From assembly GCA_008360955.1 (NCBI GenBank), contig LUCM01006718.1:13102-77101 (forward strand): 64,000 nucleotides of DNA, in the 5' to 3' direction. Positions 27,601 through 39,600 of the stretch are shown piece after piece. Every line of letters begins with the position of its first letter. Position 1 is the stretch's first letter. This DNA is from Fasciolopsis buskii. Lineage: Eukaryota > Platyhelminthes > Trematoda > Plagiorchiida > Fasciolidae. Below the pieces are notes generated by a model that was not told where the DNA came from, searched no databases, and was given only the letters and a program-made list of their open reading frames with translations. Position numbers and translations under genes: made by a program.

Positions 27601-30600
27601 AAAGGGTTGGTGCGTCTAGGTCATTTCGTTGATTCAAACAGCAGATCTCAAATCTGGTTGTGGAAATCACAGATAAATTAGCTTCCCAACTACAGATCCC
27701 GAAGGTCGTCGTTTACCCATTAATTGTAAGCGGTATGCTGCTGATGACCACGTTGGTTTCATACTTAACCGGTTTTGAACCGGCAGCAAATTCACGGCAA
27801 CGGATTCCAAAGGACATTCGCTGGATCCAGGATCTCCCCTGAAAATGATTTTCAACTTAGTCAGTCGCGCAGCTCCCTAAAAACTCACCTGTTATTTTTC
27901 GATCATCCGCACAAAAACCATACGGATCCTCTGTGTTTAGGGCAATCCTCCGCTTGATCTGAGTTCGCTTTATTACCGTTTCTGGTCAACTTTGTAATAT
28001 CTAATTCTGAAAGCGCTCCAATTTCCATCTAAAGTAACGATGTGCACAAACTTTCCAGGATACGAGTCGTTCAGCTCAGAATAGGGGGACGCGACTGTGC
28101 CTTTAAATTATTACCGTTATTATTGTTGTTACTACTGACTCGAGTGAAAATCTAGGTGAGCTGCAATTATTTGTCGATAAGCTTAACTACAGCACAGCGG
28201 TATAATGCGGTGCGTTTTTGCGGCAAAATGCCCTTGCATGGGTGGGATGGCTCGAAACTGAGCCAGCTTAGCCGACAGAATAAGGTCACCGTCGTGAACA
28301 GTTACATGTAGCCAGTCAGTATGAGCCATTGGTGGTGTGAGAAATAACCAGTAGTGCTCGAAAACAAGTATGGATAAAGACAAAAGCCCTAACATCAGCA
28401 CTTTCTGAGGTTGAAGACATTTGCATTACTGTCAGTTCTACGACGCCCCAGAAATTATCCATCACCAACTGGGTTATTCATGTCTGTCGAAGTACAACTT
28501 TGAGCCGGTTTACACTTCAGTGAGTGATATAACGATATTGTAAGTCCGCATTATCAAAGCGCGCTTATGAAACCACTATATCTCGCAAAGTGTCTGACGT
28601 CGTGCGGCCTCTAGTTTTTCTCACATCAGACCTTCATCATCTTCGTTCACCGCTGAACAGCAGGCCAAGCCCTACTGACTGCTGCCTTTCTCCCAGGTCT
28701 ACCCGCTGCTGCAGAAAGAATTAATAGCCCGGAAAGACAAGGACTGAACCTAGACGGCGGAGAAAAAGATTGCCGCAGTAAAAAATGACCAAATCTGGCA
28801 TAATTAAGTGAACGCACCTTTTTAAACTTTCGGATTCAACAGAAAACGACAACAAGATTTCCACCATTCACGGTTCATTGTCATATCCTCCAGTTTCCAT
28901 CCAGCTGTTTGATGGATCACCGGGACCCGGACTACGGAGATGTCAAGCACTTACTTTACCTAAGTTGGCTGTAAATTTTTCTCATCCCACGTTGTCACGT
29001 CCTCTGTTAACCTCCACATGGGTTCTTCCTTTCATGGAAGGAACGGGAAATGGGGTAGGGCGCGATAGACTGGTGTTCACCACACTTGAAACGCGACTCA
29101 ACCAACGAGTCTTGCTAGGCTTCGTAAGCTGAGATAAATGGTTCTCTAAATCGGCGCCTAATACTAGATTCGTCGACCCTAACGGAACAAAAAAGCGCCA
29201 GATTCTTTACTGTGAGGACATGACTGATATTCGACAACAACTACGGCGTCAAGTAATGATAAGTCTTGAGAAGTACCGTGAAAACTGGTGAGTCGAGATG
29301 GCCGAGGCTGCATCGACTGGATCTTCACCCTCCCCCAGCTACTCGAAACGGGTTAAACACACCACCACCTCCCAGTGGTAGTTTTCTCCAAAATAATGAG
29401 CCTTCGATTCAGCAAACCGGGTAGCGCTACTATGGGCTCTCGACCGGAAAAGTATGCCAAGACAGTTCGTGGACCTCCTGCGAGCATTGTATTCGCATCT
29501 GTAAGGTTGAGTAAGGGTACACGATGAACTATCCCATTCATTCGAAACGATTAGCGGTGGCCGACAAGGCTGTCCCGTCTCCCTCCGTTCTTGTTTAAGT
29601 TCGTGATCGACGAGATAATGGTAGATGCTTTAGGTGGTCTTCAGGGCTTATTTTTCTAACTGGCAAATGGTGAGAAGCTTTGTGACCTAGACTGCGCAGA
29701 CGACGTTCTGTGTTTGTTCAAATTTACGGAGCCTGTGCGTTGTGTACTAGGCAGATTATCGAGGGATGTCGCCCCATTCGGCATGTGCTTTGCACTTTCA
29801 ACGCCAAAGTGCTGTTACAAGACTGGCCGACAACAGTCCCAAACTTGATGCTGGATGGAGAACAACTAAGGCTTAGTGACCGTCTCAGTTACTGCATATC
29901 GAAGCGTGGTAGGATGGCAGTAGAAGTGAGCACGCGTATATACAACATTCGAGCGGCATACGCTGGCCTGAAGAACGTATAGAGTCGGCCTAATATTCTA
30001 CTGAATTTGGAAGGTCGTGTGTACTGCGTCGCAGTGAGCTCGGTTCTGTTGTATGGTTGCAAGACATGGGATACGCGTGCTGACAGTATTCATCGCTCAG
30101 AGGTTTTCGGTCACCGATGTCTACGTAGTATGGCTAGGATTGCATGGAGTGGTCGGATAAGTAATGCGGATTTTAGGAATCTAGTATTGAATGCCGGTTC
30201 ATATGAGGATTAATAGACTACGTTGGTTGGGTCACGTGTGGTGTATGGCGTACAATCGCCTACCACACCATGCCTTATTTTGCGTGTTCGCTGATGCTAC
30301 TTTCGCGAGTCGGTGTCAAACGGCGTAGCATTATCGAAATTCGTGTAAGACATGAGTGAACAATTGTCTGCACAAAACTGGAGAAGGCTGTCTTTGTTAT
30401 CGATGCTTTGAGCAAGTTAGATGGAGCCACTCAAATAAACTTCCGGTGCCCTTCATGTGCCGGTGCTACAGTTTGTCGGAACTTATGCCAAAGTGAACAA
30501 CAGGTTACAGTTGATCAAGCTATGGTTTCTCACGCCCACTGATTCTCGCAATCTTAAGGCTCATAATCCATTGTTAGCGGGAATCCGGCTTAAAATTGCC

Positions 30601-33600
30601 ATTCAAGACAGTTCCTACACTGCGTCGATCCGCTTATCGCGCTGCTTCGCCCCCTGAGGTGCGCAAGAAATATCTTGATGAGGCAATTGGCGCTTTAGGT
30701 GAATGCCGTGTGAAATTATTTATAGACGTGTAACTCTCGGTACTTCTGAAGAATCCCTAGTCAGAAGAACGATTAGGGTTCCCAACCAAAGCCTTTGATT
30801 CTAACAGCAAACAGTCCGCAAGGTAGGGAATTGGGTAAGTAAGAATCCATTTGCATGGGGCAGTTATTCTTCCACTCATTTTTCCGATTGAGTTAGCAGC
30901 TTCAGTCAACCCCAGTCTGTTATATCAAGAGATTACTTTGGCTATCCCGGACAGCTCGTCGGGTCATGGACGTATGCAGTGAGATTACCAAGAGTTAATC
31001 AAAACCAAGCACCAATTCCAGTGATCACATACGCTATTCCGTGTGATCTCATCATTAGATCACTCGGATTAGCCCTTTTGTGATGCTCAAATCCAACTGA
31101 TCTTTCCGTAACACTCGATACAAGAAAACCATTTCGAAGCCGCATAACGTCAGAAAGTGGCTGTCACATGTCACGGGAAGTGAGGATTCAGTGCGCACAT
31201 TTGAAAAGTTCGGGTCTGCAGCTCCATTAGGCACTCAAAGTCATTAGTACACCGAAAAGATGTTTCAAGCCTTTCGTCTTCAGTTTTGAACGACCATTAA
31301 ACTCGCACCACCATTCTTTGGCTTTGGTTGCTGCACCACAACACCTTTTAATCAGAAAATAAAAACCCTAGCAAGAATTGACCAAATACCAAGTTCGATT
31401 AAACAAGTTGAACGTTTATATAGAAGATGAAATATTTCAAGTGCGAGAACATCACTAATTGCGGCACTGAGCCAGGTCACCTATGGTTTCCAATCGTCGA
31501 CTGAGGAGAGTTCAAGGGCCCCAATCAGGTAGTCTAACTGCGTCTGCACAAGCCACTTCACTAGTTAAGCTTTCCACACTTTTCGCCATGTCGTCCACGA
31601 ACCACCTCAACCCATCTTCCGGTCACTACCTACTTCCGAGAACAACGCGCAACGAGGCAGTCGATCTGTAACCATGCGCAAAACATGTCCCAACCACTTC
31701 AATCCATACACGCTCAGTGACATCTCAAGAGGCAGAACCATAGAACGCATTACCTTACGCTTAATCTCTAAGCTACCGACAAAACTCTCCCATCATACTC
31801 TATCAATAGTACGAAGACAACGGTCCCCAAATATCGACAATGTCCGCATGTCTTCCGTCCTAATTTGGCACATTTCTGAGCCGTACAGCAGTGCACAGGC
31901 ATTGCCGAAACTTATGCAACAAGCGTAGGCAACACCAAAGGGAAACATACTGAAATCTGCATTCCATTTTGTTTAATGAGAATCTTTTCGACAATAAGCC
32001 ACAAACTTTGAAATTATCTAGCAAGCAGACACGCTGGAAATTTAGTCGACTTAGTCATTTAGATTTGGCGTCCAGCACCTCCAGCATGAAACTGCTTCTA
32101 CTTCACACTGGGAAGTCCTAGGATTTCTGTATCAGTATCCACTGATTAAATTATCACATCAGGCGGTAGCCAAAAGGATAAGGTCGTGGCGTTTGGAGGT
32201 GAATTTCGCGGATTCGAATCCTCCCACCATCGGTCAACTTCCCCACTTGGCAGCCCTTTGCTGGCCGCGGACCCCTTCCTGAAAATTGATGTACACTGTT
32301 GTTTCATTAACAAAGGAAGTAAAAGATAAAAGATAGCAAGATAAAAAAAGATTCAGCCAGTGGTATGATTTTATATGGAGCACACCCTGCACCTAAGTGT
32401 GCTTTCACTCGATTTACGTCAAACTGAAAGAAAACCATTCCATTCAGTATAACATATTGACGGATTACTGGTGAGCGGATCGTGGATCTCTCTAGGAGAC
32501 ATGACCGTTCCTCTTTATTGTTTATTTTCGTAGGATTAAAGGAATATCCCTATCATCATAGCGACAAAATTTTGCCGATCAATAATGTATTCTCTTTTGA
32601 TCCGTTTAAAAGGCTTTTCTCATTTTATTCGTGTAAAAGTGAATAACTTGGACGAGAATAGGAAGGCGAGATAACTTCTTCGAAGAACTTCCTTCTAAAA
32701 ATGTCCGTTTCGTAATTGTTTTGTAGGTCACCATATGCTATACATCCGTCAACGAAATTAACGGGTGGCCAGCTTACGGCCCTCAGCATTCTCTTTAGTT
32801 ACGAAAGGTTACTATATTTCTTGCTTTATCGTGAGATTAATCCACACCCCATATCCGTTGAAACTTGAAGTGTCTAAATATTATTCAAATCTGCAGAATA
32901 GGTCCAATAAACTAGACAATGATGCATGAAATACCGGTCTTAACCTACCTCAGGATTAGAGCAAAGTACTTCTGGCATAAAATTGTAGCCTGAACTCTGT
33001 GGCCACCCTGGGATGTGACTGATTTTCCTCCGTGAAAGACGCGCTCTTGGCACAGTTTATTCATTTAATGTGGTGTAAACGGTGACCTTGTTCACTTTAA
33101 GACGCCGGAAGAGTTTAACCAGCTCACTGATTCACTGTCAGGATAGCAACCCGGACGACTAACGCAACGTGCTTAAATGATCCTGGCAGAAGGTGAACTT
33201 CGATGTAAATCAGGATCTTTCCTAAATGGAAATCTTCCTGTTTGTGATCAGCCTTGATTTTTGGATCTCCGTTAACCCAAATTACCCTAGTTGACAGAGA
33301 ATTATCTTCAGCTTGTAAATACGGACGTCACCATGAGTAAAGCACGCGAAAAATAGGCATTTCTGTTGGACAAGTGCGCTTATATAATTCGTGAATCAAA
33401 ACTACCACAAACGTAAGACCCTTCAAAAACGTTCATGAAAATTTCCATGCTCCAGTAGGACTTCATTCTTTATATTCAGACGGGTTCCCTGTGATAAGCA
33501 AGGTCACCTATGTTTAGCTGGTCCTATTACAGTCTGAAAACAGATATAGTAAGGAGAACCTATAAATAAACTCATGATATTTTCTAATGTACTAGAGCTC

Positions 33601-36600
33601 TCAGAATATTAACATGAGGAATTTTTGAGTGCATTACAACGGGCGGTATTTGTGCACTTGACCTTTGATCAATAACCGAATATCAAGCCAACACCATAGA
33701 CTTCTTAGATTGATAAATACCAATCAAGCCTTCGATATTTTTGAGGACAATTCATCCGATATACGACTACCAGGTGAGACGAAACTACCAAGTTATTAAA
33801 TCCGTCCACCTTATACAGTTTCTCTCTTGCAAGAATAAGGTTGGGCTTTGAGCTAATCCAGTCCTGTAACAGCATTTTGCACTTCGAAGGTGCAAAACGC
33901 ATCCCAAACATACCTATACTGTAAGCAAGACGATCAAGAAAATCTTGCAACCTGCTTGGCCCCTCACACAGTAGCACAACGTCGTCCGCATATTCTGAAT
34001 GAAACAGGTTCTCATCTGAGCGAATATCAATCCCATTACTCTCACCTGAGGATCGGGCCATCTCAATGACAAAGTTAAAAAGAAAATGTGCGAGGAGATA
34101 ACCTTGACAAACACCAATTCTCGTGGTGAATTCGGGTGAAACATCACCGTAAGCACGAAACCGGCTTCCACTATTGGCATACCGAGTTTGGATAGGTGAA
34201 ATAATTTTTTCCGGCACACCCTTTAGTGAGACAGCGCCAAAGAACTGCGCGATTGACTCAGTCGAATGCTGTTTTCAAATCAGGAAAGACAGAAGTCGTG
34301 GACCTACTGAACATGTGCCATGTCCCAAAATCCGTCGCAAAGTGAAATTTTGGTCAATACAACCACGGCCAGGACGGAAACCGACTCGATTCTCAAGCAC
34401 ACGCCTTTCGCGAGTACTAGATGATCGGTGGAGGATAATGCTCTCGAGCAGTTTGGATACAATGCTTAACAAACTAATTCCTCTGTAGTTTTCACATGAA
34501 GATCTATCATCTTTTCTGTGAATCGGTAAAAGCACCGATTCAAATCATTCCTTAGGAATCAATCCCCTAGGACTTTCGTTAACTACGACGCTAACACTTC
34601 GTCACTATTCTTGAAGACGACAGTCTATCTGATCCCGCATCCCTATCCATTTTAAGAAAACCTACATCCCAGGCCACTTCCATTTCAGATACATGACTGG
34701 TACCCACCCATACTGACTTACTTGCAGGCAAAAGTGAAAGGCCCACTCTGACCCTGGGTCAACTAAATAGCCCCTAAAGTGTTCTGTCCAACCGGCTACC
34801 CGACGGTCCTGAGAGTGAATCAGTGTCGTCGGATTCCTTCACCACCTCGCTTACCCTCGACATCCGTTGACCAGTATCCCTAATCGGTCGGTAGAGGTTG
34901 TGACTATTGCTGATAGCTGCAGTGTTTTTCATTTAATCATATCTCCCTACCTGACAGTGCTCCCGGTCATTTTTCAGACTCTTGGTTAGCCGAATAGTCA
35001 GCAACTTTTACGTCTTATTGTGTGTGACATCTGAAGAGAAGAGTTCTGTGAGCATCCAAAAGACCAGATGAAGATCTTACAAAAGCATTTCCCATTTTGA
35101 GGTTGAAAACGCATTCCAAACACACCTATGCTATCGTTTGGACAATCGAGAAAATTTTTTCTACTTAATTACGTGGGAACAGTTCGAACACTTTATGAAA
35201 CTGCCCCAATGAAAACCTCCAGCTTCCATGGCGCCGCTAACTATTGATGGATTGACCTACTGGAAACCAATTTCATCCAGACTTGTTTCAGCAAACTTTG
35301 ACGGCACCCGCACGATATTACCACGACTGCGATCTACACTCAGATTAATGGGGCAGATAAATAAGGCGAAGGTGAATTGCGCCAACATTTGCACCAAGCA
35401 ATTAATCGGATTTCAGGGGCCGGTGTGCTTCCCACCTGACAGGATTAGACCGTCCAGAAATGTACATCAGAAAAATCCTACGGGGAACTCAGCGGTACCA
35501 TTATGCATACAATAAGATTCAATTTCCGATAACCCATCTTACGAGAGGGTGACGTGGCAACATGGAATGAGAAAATGTACAGCGAACTTAGGTAAAGTAG
35601 GCGTCTCACGCCTTCGTGGTTGGGGTCCGAAAAACCCGTCAACTAGCTGGATGGAGACATTGAAGGATATAGCAGTGAAACATGAACAGTGGCGATCGTG
35701 TTGTCACTTTCTATCGAATCAGAAGGATTGAAAGAGAGCGTTTGTACAGTTAGACTGAGTTCTGTGTTGGCTGCAGCGGTATCTTATCTTTTCCACTCCC
35801 TGTTCCCCTTGGATATCCACTCTTTCAATAGAAACTTGTAACTCTGGGGAAAAGGCAGTAGTTAGTGAGGCTTCCCTTGCTGTTTAACGCTAAACGATGA
35901 TGACAATGAGAAAGCACCAACTTATGAAACATTCATTTCACTCTGAATTAATGAATCATGACTAGTTGCACGCTGACTAGCTACCGATGATGTCAACAAT
36001 TTATTCTTGCACTAGTGGTCAACTGATACTTTATATTCTTGCGGATTTCAGCGTTACATTCTGACTAATTTAAAGGACTAGTTCCAACGATGAAAATTTT
36101 TTGCTACTTTACAGTGCTTGCTTTTAACAGCACGCTTAAAGGTTGCATGACCATGGTACGTAAACTTCGTGACATGGAACCGCATAAGATCTCAATAAAT
36201 CAGTTATGGCAGTGAAATGGACGACAAAGAAATGCAGTCTGCCACCTTTTAATAGCGACAAACTCTTAATCCACTTGGCCACCCCCGGTCGCACGCGTGC
36301 TGTTATATGAACCGGCACTGATTTTACAACTAAGGAAGGATTAGTAAGACGAGTGTTATTGGCCTCTTATATTTGTCGCCATTATGAAACCAGGTTGCGG
36401 GAAGATGTGCAAGAGTATATCAACTTGAGCGATGGGATAACTGCGACAAACGGCAAGAATATGATAATTGCGATCGTAATCCGATTCGTAAAATCGCAAA
36501 TCTACTGGCTGTTTTCAAATAACTCCACCTTGGTTAGCGCTGCCAGAATTGTGACTACCGTGCCCGCTTGTCCGACGCCAACAGAATGGTTGTCTGTAGC

Positions 36601-39600
36601 ACTCGCTCCTATCACCCGATGAAGCACTTGTCAGCGTCAGGCTTAAAGAAAACGCATGCCATACAAAATCGACTAAATTACAGTGGGAGCCCGAGGGATG
36701 TTATTTATGAAGAGATGCAGAGCTTACTACAATGTAAAATTACGTCTTATAACGCACATGCTTCAAAACGCATGCCGTCGCCTTGATGGGTGCAACTTGT
36801 TTGTTGCCTCAGCCTATGCACCAACAGATTGTAGCCCAGATGCAGTCAAGGAAAATTTCCAACAGAAAATGCACCACCTCTTGCGCAAAGCAAGGTAGGG
36901 TGACATCGTGATTTTGGCACGGGACAAACGCTAGAGTAGGTGGGCTGTCCTCAAATGAGGCCCCTTTTCTCTCGATTCTTATCGTTCTGAAAACGGAGAA
37001 CGTTTGTCAGCTGTGCCCCGACTATCAATTGTTCCTCCATAGTACGAGCTTCAAATGTTCAAATCGCCGAAACGCCACCTGGCGTTCGTCCTCATCGAGT
37101 CAGCGGCGGACCCGAATCGACCACATCCATTAGCTACAAATGGCGGGGCTGCCTACAATACTGGCGGTCGTACTAGAGCACATCCCCTCGACTCCGACCA
37201 CGCGTTAGTATGCACTGATCTCTCAGTGTGCTTTGGTGGGATCGTAAAACGCGTGTTGCAGCGTCGGTTAGGTTGCGTTAAGCTCTCTGATCAGTCTTTC
37301 GCGGCGCATTGGTTTAAAACCTTGGACTGCCCCACCTTAAAGCACTAACGAGCACTGGTCGCTTGTCAAGAATGCCTTGCATTCTGCTGGTTTGGTGAGT
37401 TGTGGCCAGACCCGTCTCGTTGTGACACCCTGGATTTCTGATGAATCTTTGCGATTTCTTGGTGCATGCCAGTCCATCCTCGCTGGTAGCAAGTAGGATG
37501 AAGCAGGGCTAGTAACCAGAAGTGAAATCAGTGCAAGCTTGCGTAGGGATGGCGAGATCTGATGGTCTTAAGGAGCTTTGGAGATGGAACATGCTGCAGC
37601 CATGGGAAATTACCGCAAGCTGTTTTATCTCATACGAGCTACCCGTAGGAAAGCATTAGGTGAGCGAAACGATTTGTGAAGCTGAGAGTTCGCCTATCCA
37701 CAACCTGCAGCGCCGTCTTGTAAGCTGGGTGTAGCACTTTTAGCCAAAATTTAACAGGCCCTCAGCGTCTGCGCCTCCGGCAGCTATTCCGGCAAGCATC
37801 CGGTAGCCTGTTACAACAGATCCCCTTACTCTGGCGGGATCCTCAGGGAAATCCGATCCTTAGGACGTCATAAAGCGCCAGGGTCCGATGGGGTTTCCCC
37901 AACTCTATTTAAAGATAGAGGAGTGGAACTAGTCAGAGAACTTCAATTTTTTTCTCCAAAATTTGGTACTTCTAGGTCTCTTCGTCATGGACGGAGTCTA
38001 TCAGTGTCCCCATCTTTAAACTACGCTAACCATAGGGGTATCAGCTTAATCCCGATGGCTTCATAGCTGCTTGCGTCCGCCATTCTTCGTAGGCTATACA
38101 ACATGCGTGAAGGACAAACTCGAGGAACAGACCGGGTTTCGCGCTGGCTGTGGATGCTTCACCTTCCAAAAGGTGTTAGAGCACCGTTTTACCTTCCAAA
38201 GGCCAACGAACATCTTGTTTTTGGACATTCGTGCACTACGCTACTGTTTGCTGGGGAATACAGTACTTGAGAATATACTGCACCGTCATACGTCAGGTCG
38301 GGTTAGGGCTTACGGTCAGCTTTCGCCAACCTTCGTCGTCTCCAGTGGAGTGTGGTAAGACCACCCTATGTCCCCATTTCTACTCAATTTGTCATAGATG
38401 ATATTCTATATAACCTGGAGTTGAACTCATCCCAGGGAACAGAGTTGTTGAATTAGAGTATGCCGATGGTATGGCCTTGCTGAGTGACAATGCACAGCCA
38501 ATTCAACGCGCGTTCGACCGCTTGGCTCTAGGCACGGTATGTTTTGCACCCTCAAAATGCAATGTACTTCAACACTGGCAAGAGCCTGTACCTGGGCTCA
38601 CCTTTTGTAGTGACCGGCTAGAGGTAGTCAATAGCTTTAAGTACCTCGGGAATCTGACCACACCTAGTGATGTCGGGAAGGAGGTCACGTCACGAACTGC
38701 GAAAGCCAGAGTAGCTTTCGCGAACTTGCGACACTTGTGGCGCCGCCATGACACCCAGTTTTTCCTCAGTGGAAGGGTGTACAATACCATAGTTCATAGT
38801 GTCCTTCCTTAGGGTTGTGAGACCTGATTTCTCCTTGTTGAAGGTGCCCGGCGACTTTGTTTTCGGCCGCCGATGTCTCCGAAGCATTGCTCGTATCTGG
38901 TGAAAACATCGGGTGAGCAAAGACGAGATGGGTTTTCGTGTTAAGTGCAGGCAATCGTCTTCTGACTGAGATAATCGCTCTGCGTCACCTTCGGTGGCTT
39001 GGACACATTGCGTATGCCTGTCCATCGTCTACCCTTTCGAACTCTTTGCACGTGCTGGACAAGGCTGAAGCGAAGCGACGGTCAGGCTATGAATTGGCGT
39101 AGATGTGTGAAGAGGTTACCTTCACCTTTGGCTTCGATTAGTGCTTCCCGCCTTCCTGGTTTGGGGCCCAAGAGATGAGAATTGTTGTTGGTTAGAGACG
39201 CTGAGAGATATGGCTCAGAATCGAAATCAGTGGCGCGAACGCTGTATGGCATGTCTGTCGCACTCATCCCGCTTGAAAGTAACCCGGAAATGACGAAAAA
39301 ATTACAAAATGTGTACGGTGGAAACAAAAAAACTGGCTTGTTATGGTTTGTTATTTTCTCCCCGTTTTTTCACTTGTGAAGTTCCATTTACATGTTGTTG
39401 CGTTGGCACCATGCTTGTCTTCAAGCCGGTGTATTATATACGTGTATATGTCATCATCATCACCACCATCGTTCAGCGTTAAACAGCAAAGCAAGCCTCA
39501 CTGGCCGCTGTATACATATGTATATATATGTATATATATATATATATATGTATGTATTAGAGGCTAGAAAGAGTACGCTGAGATATAACGTATATTGTGA

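Larger units (their letters stand above)
29851..32798 (+). repeat. Segmental duplication, copy B (complete)
   Basis: This second copy has the same content as copy A plus 1053 bases (30589-31641) that correspond to the gap of copy A. It lies inside the 14-kb intron of UBR7, while copy A lies 5' of NOP2. Its left end continues smoothly into a longer LINE (RT domain at 29280-29850), so copy B is more likely the source. Confidence 0.95.

Noticed and set aside
36270..36310. tRNA-like phrase on the - strand
   Set aside because: A box A-like part is present, but no box B and no cloverleaf could be found.
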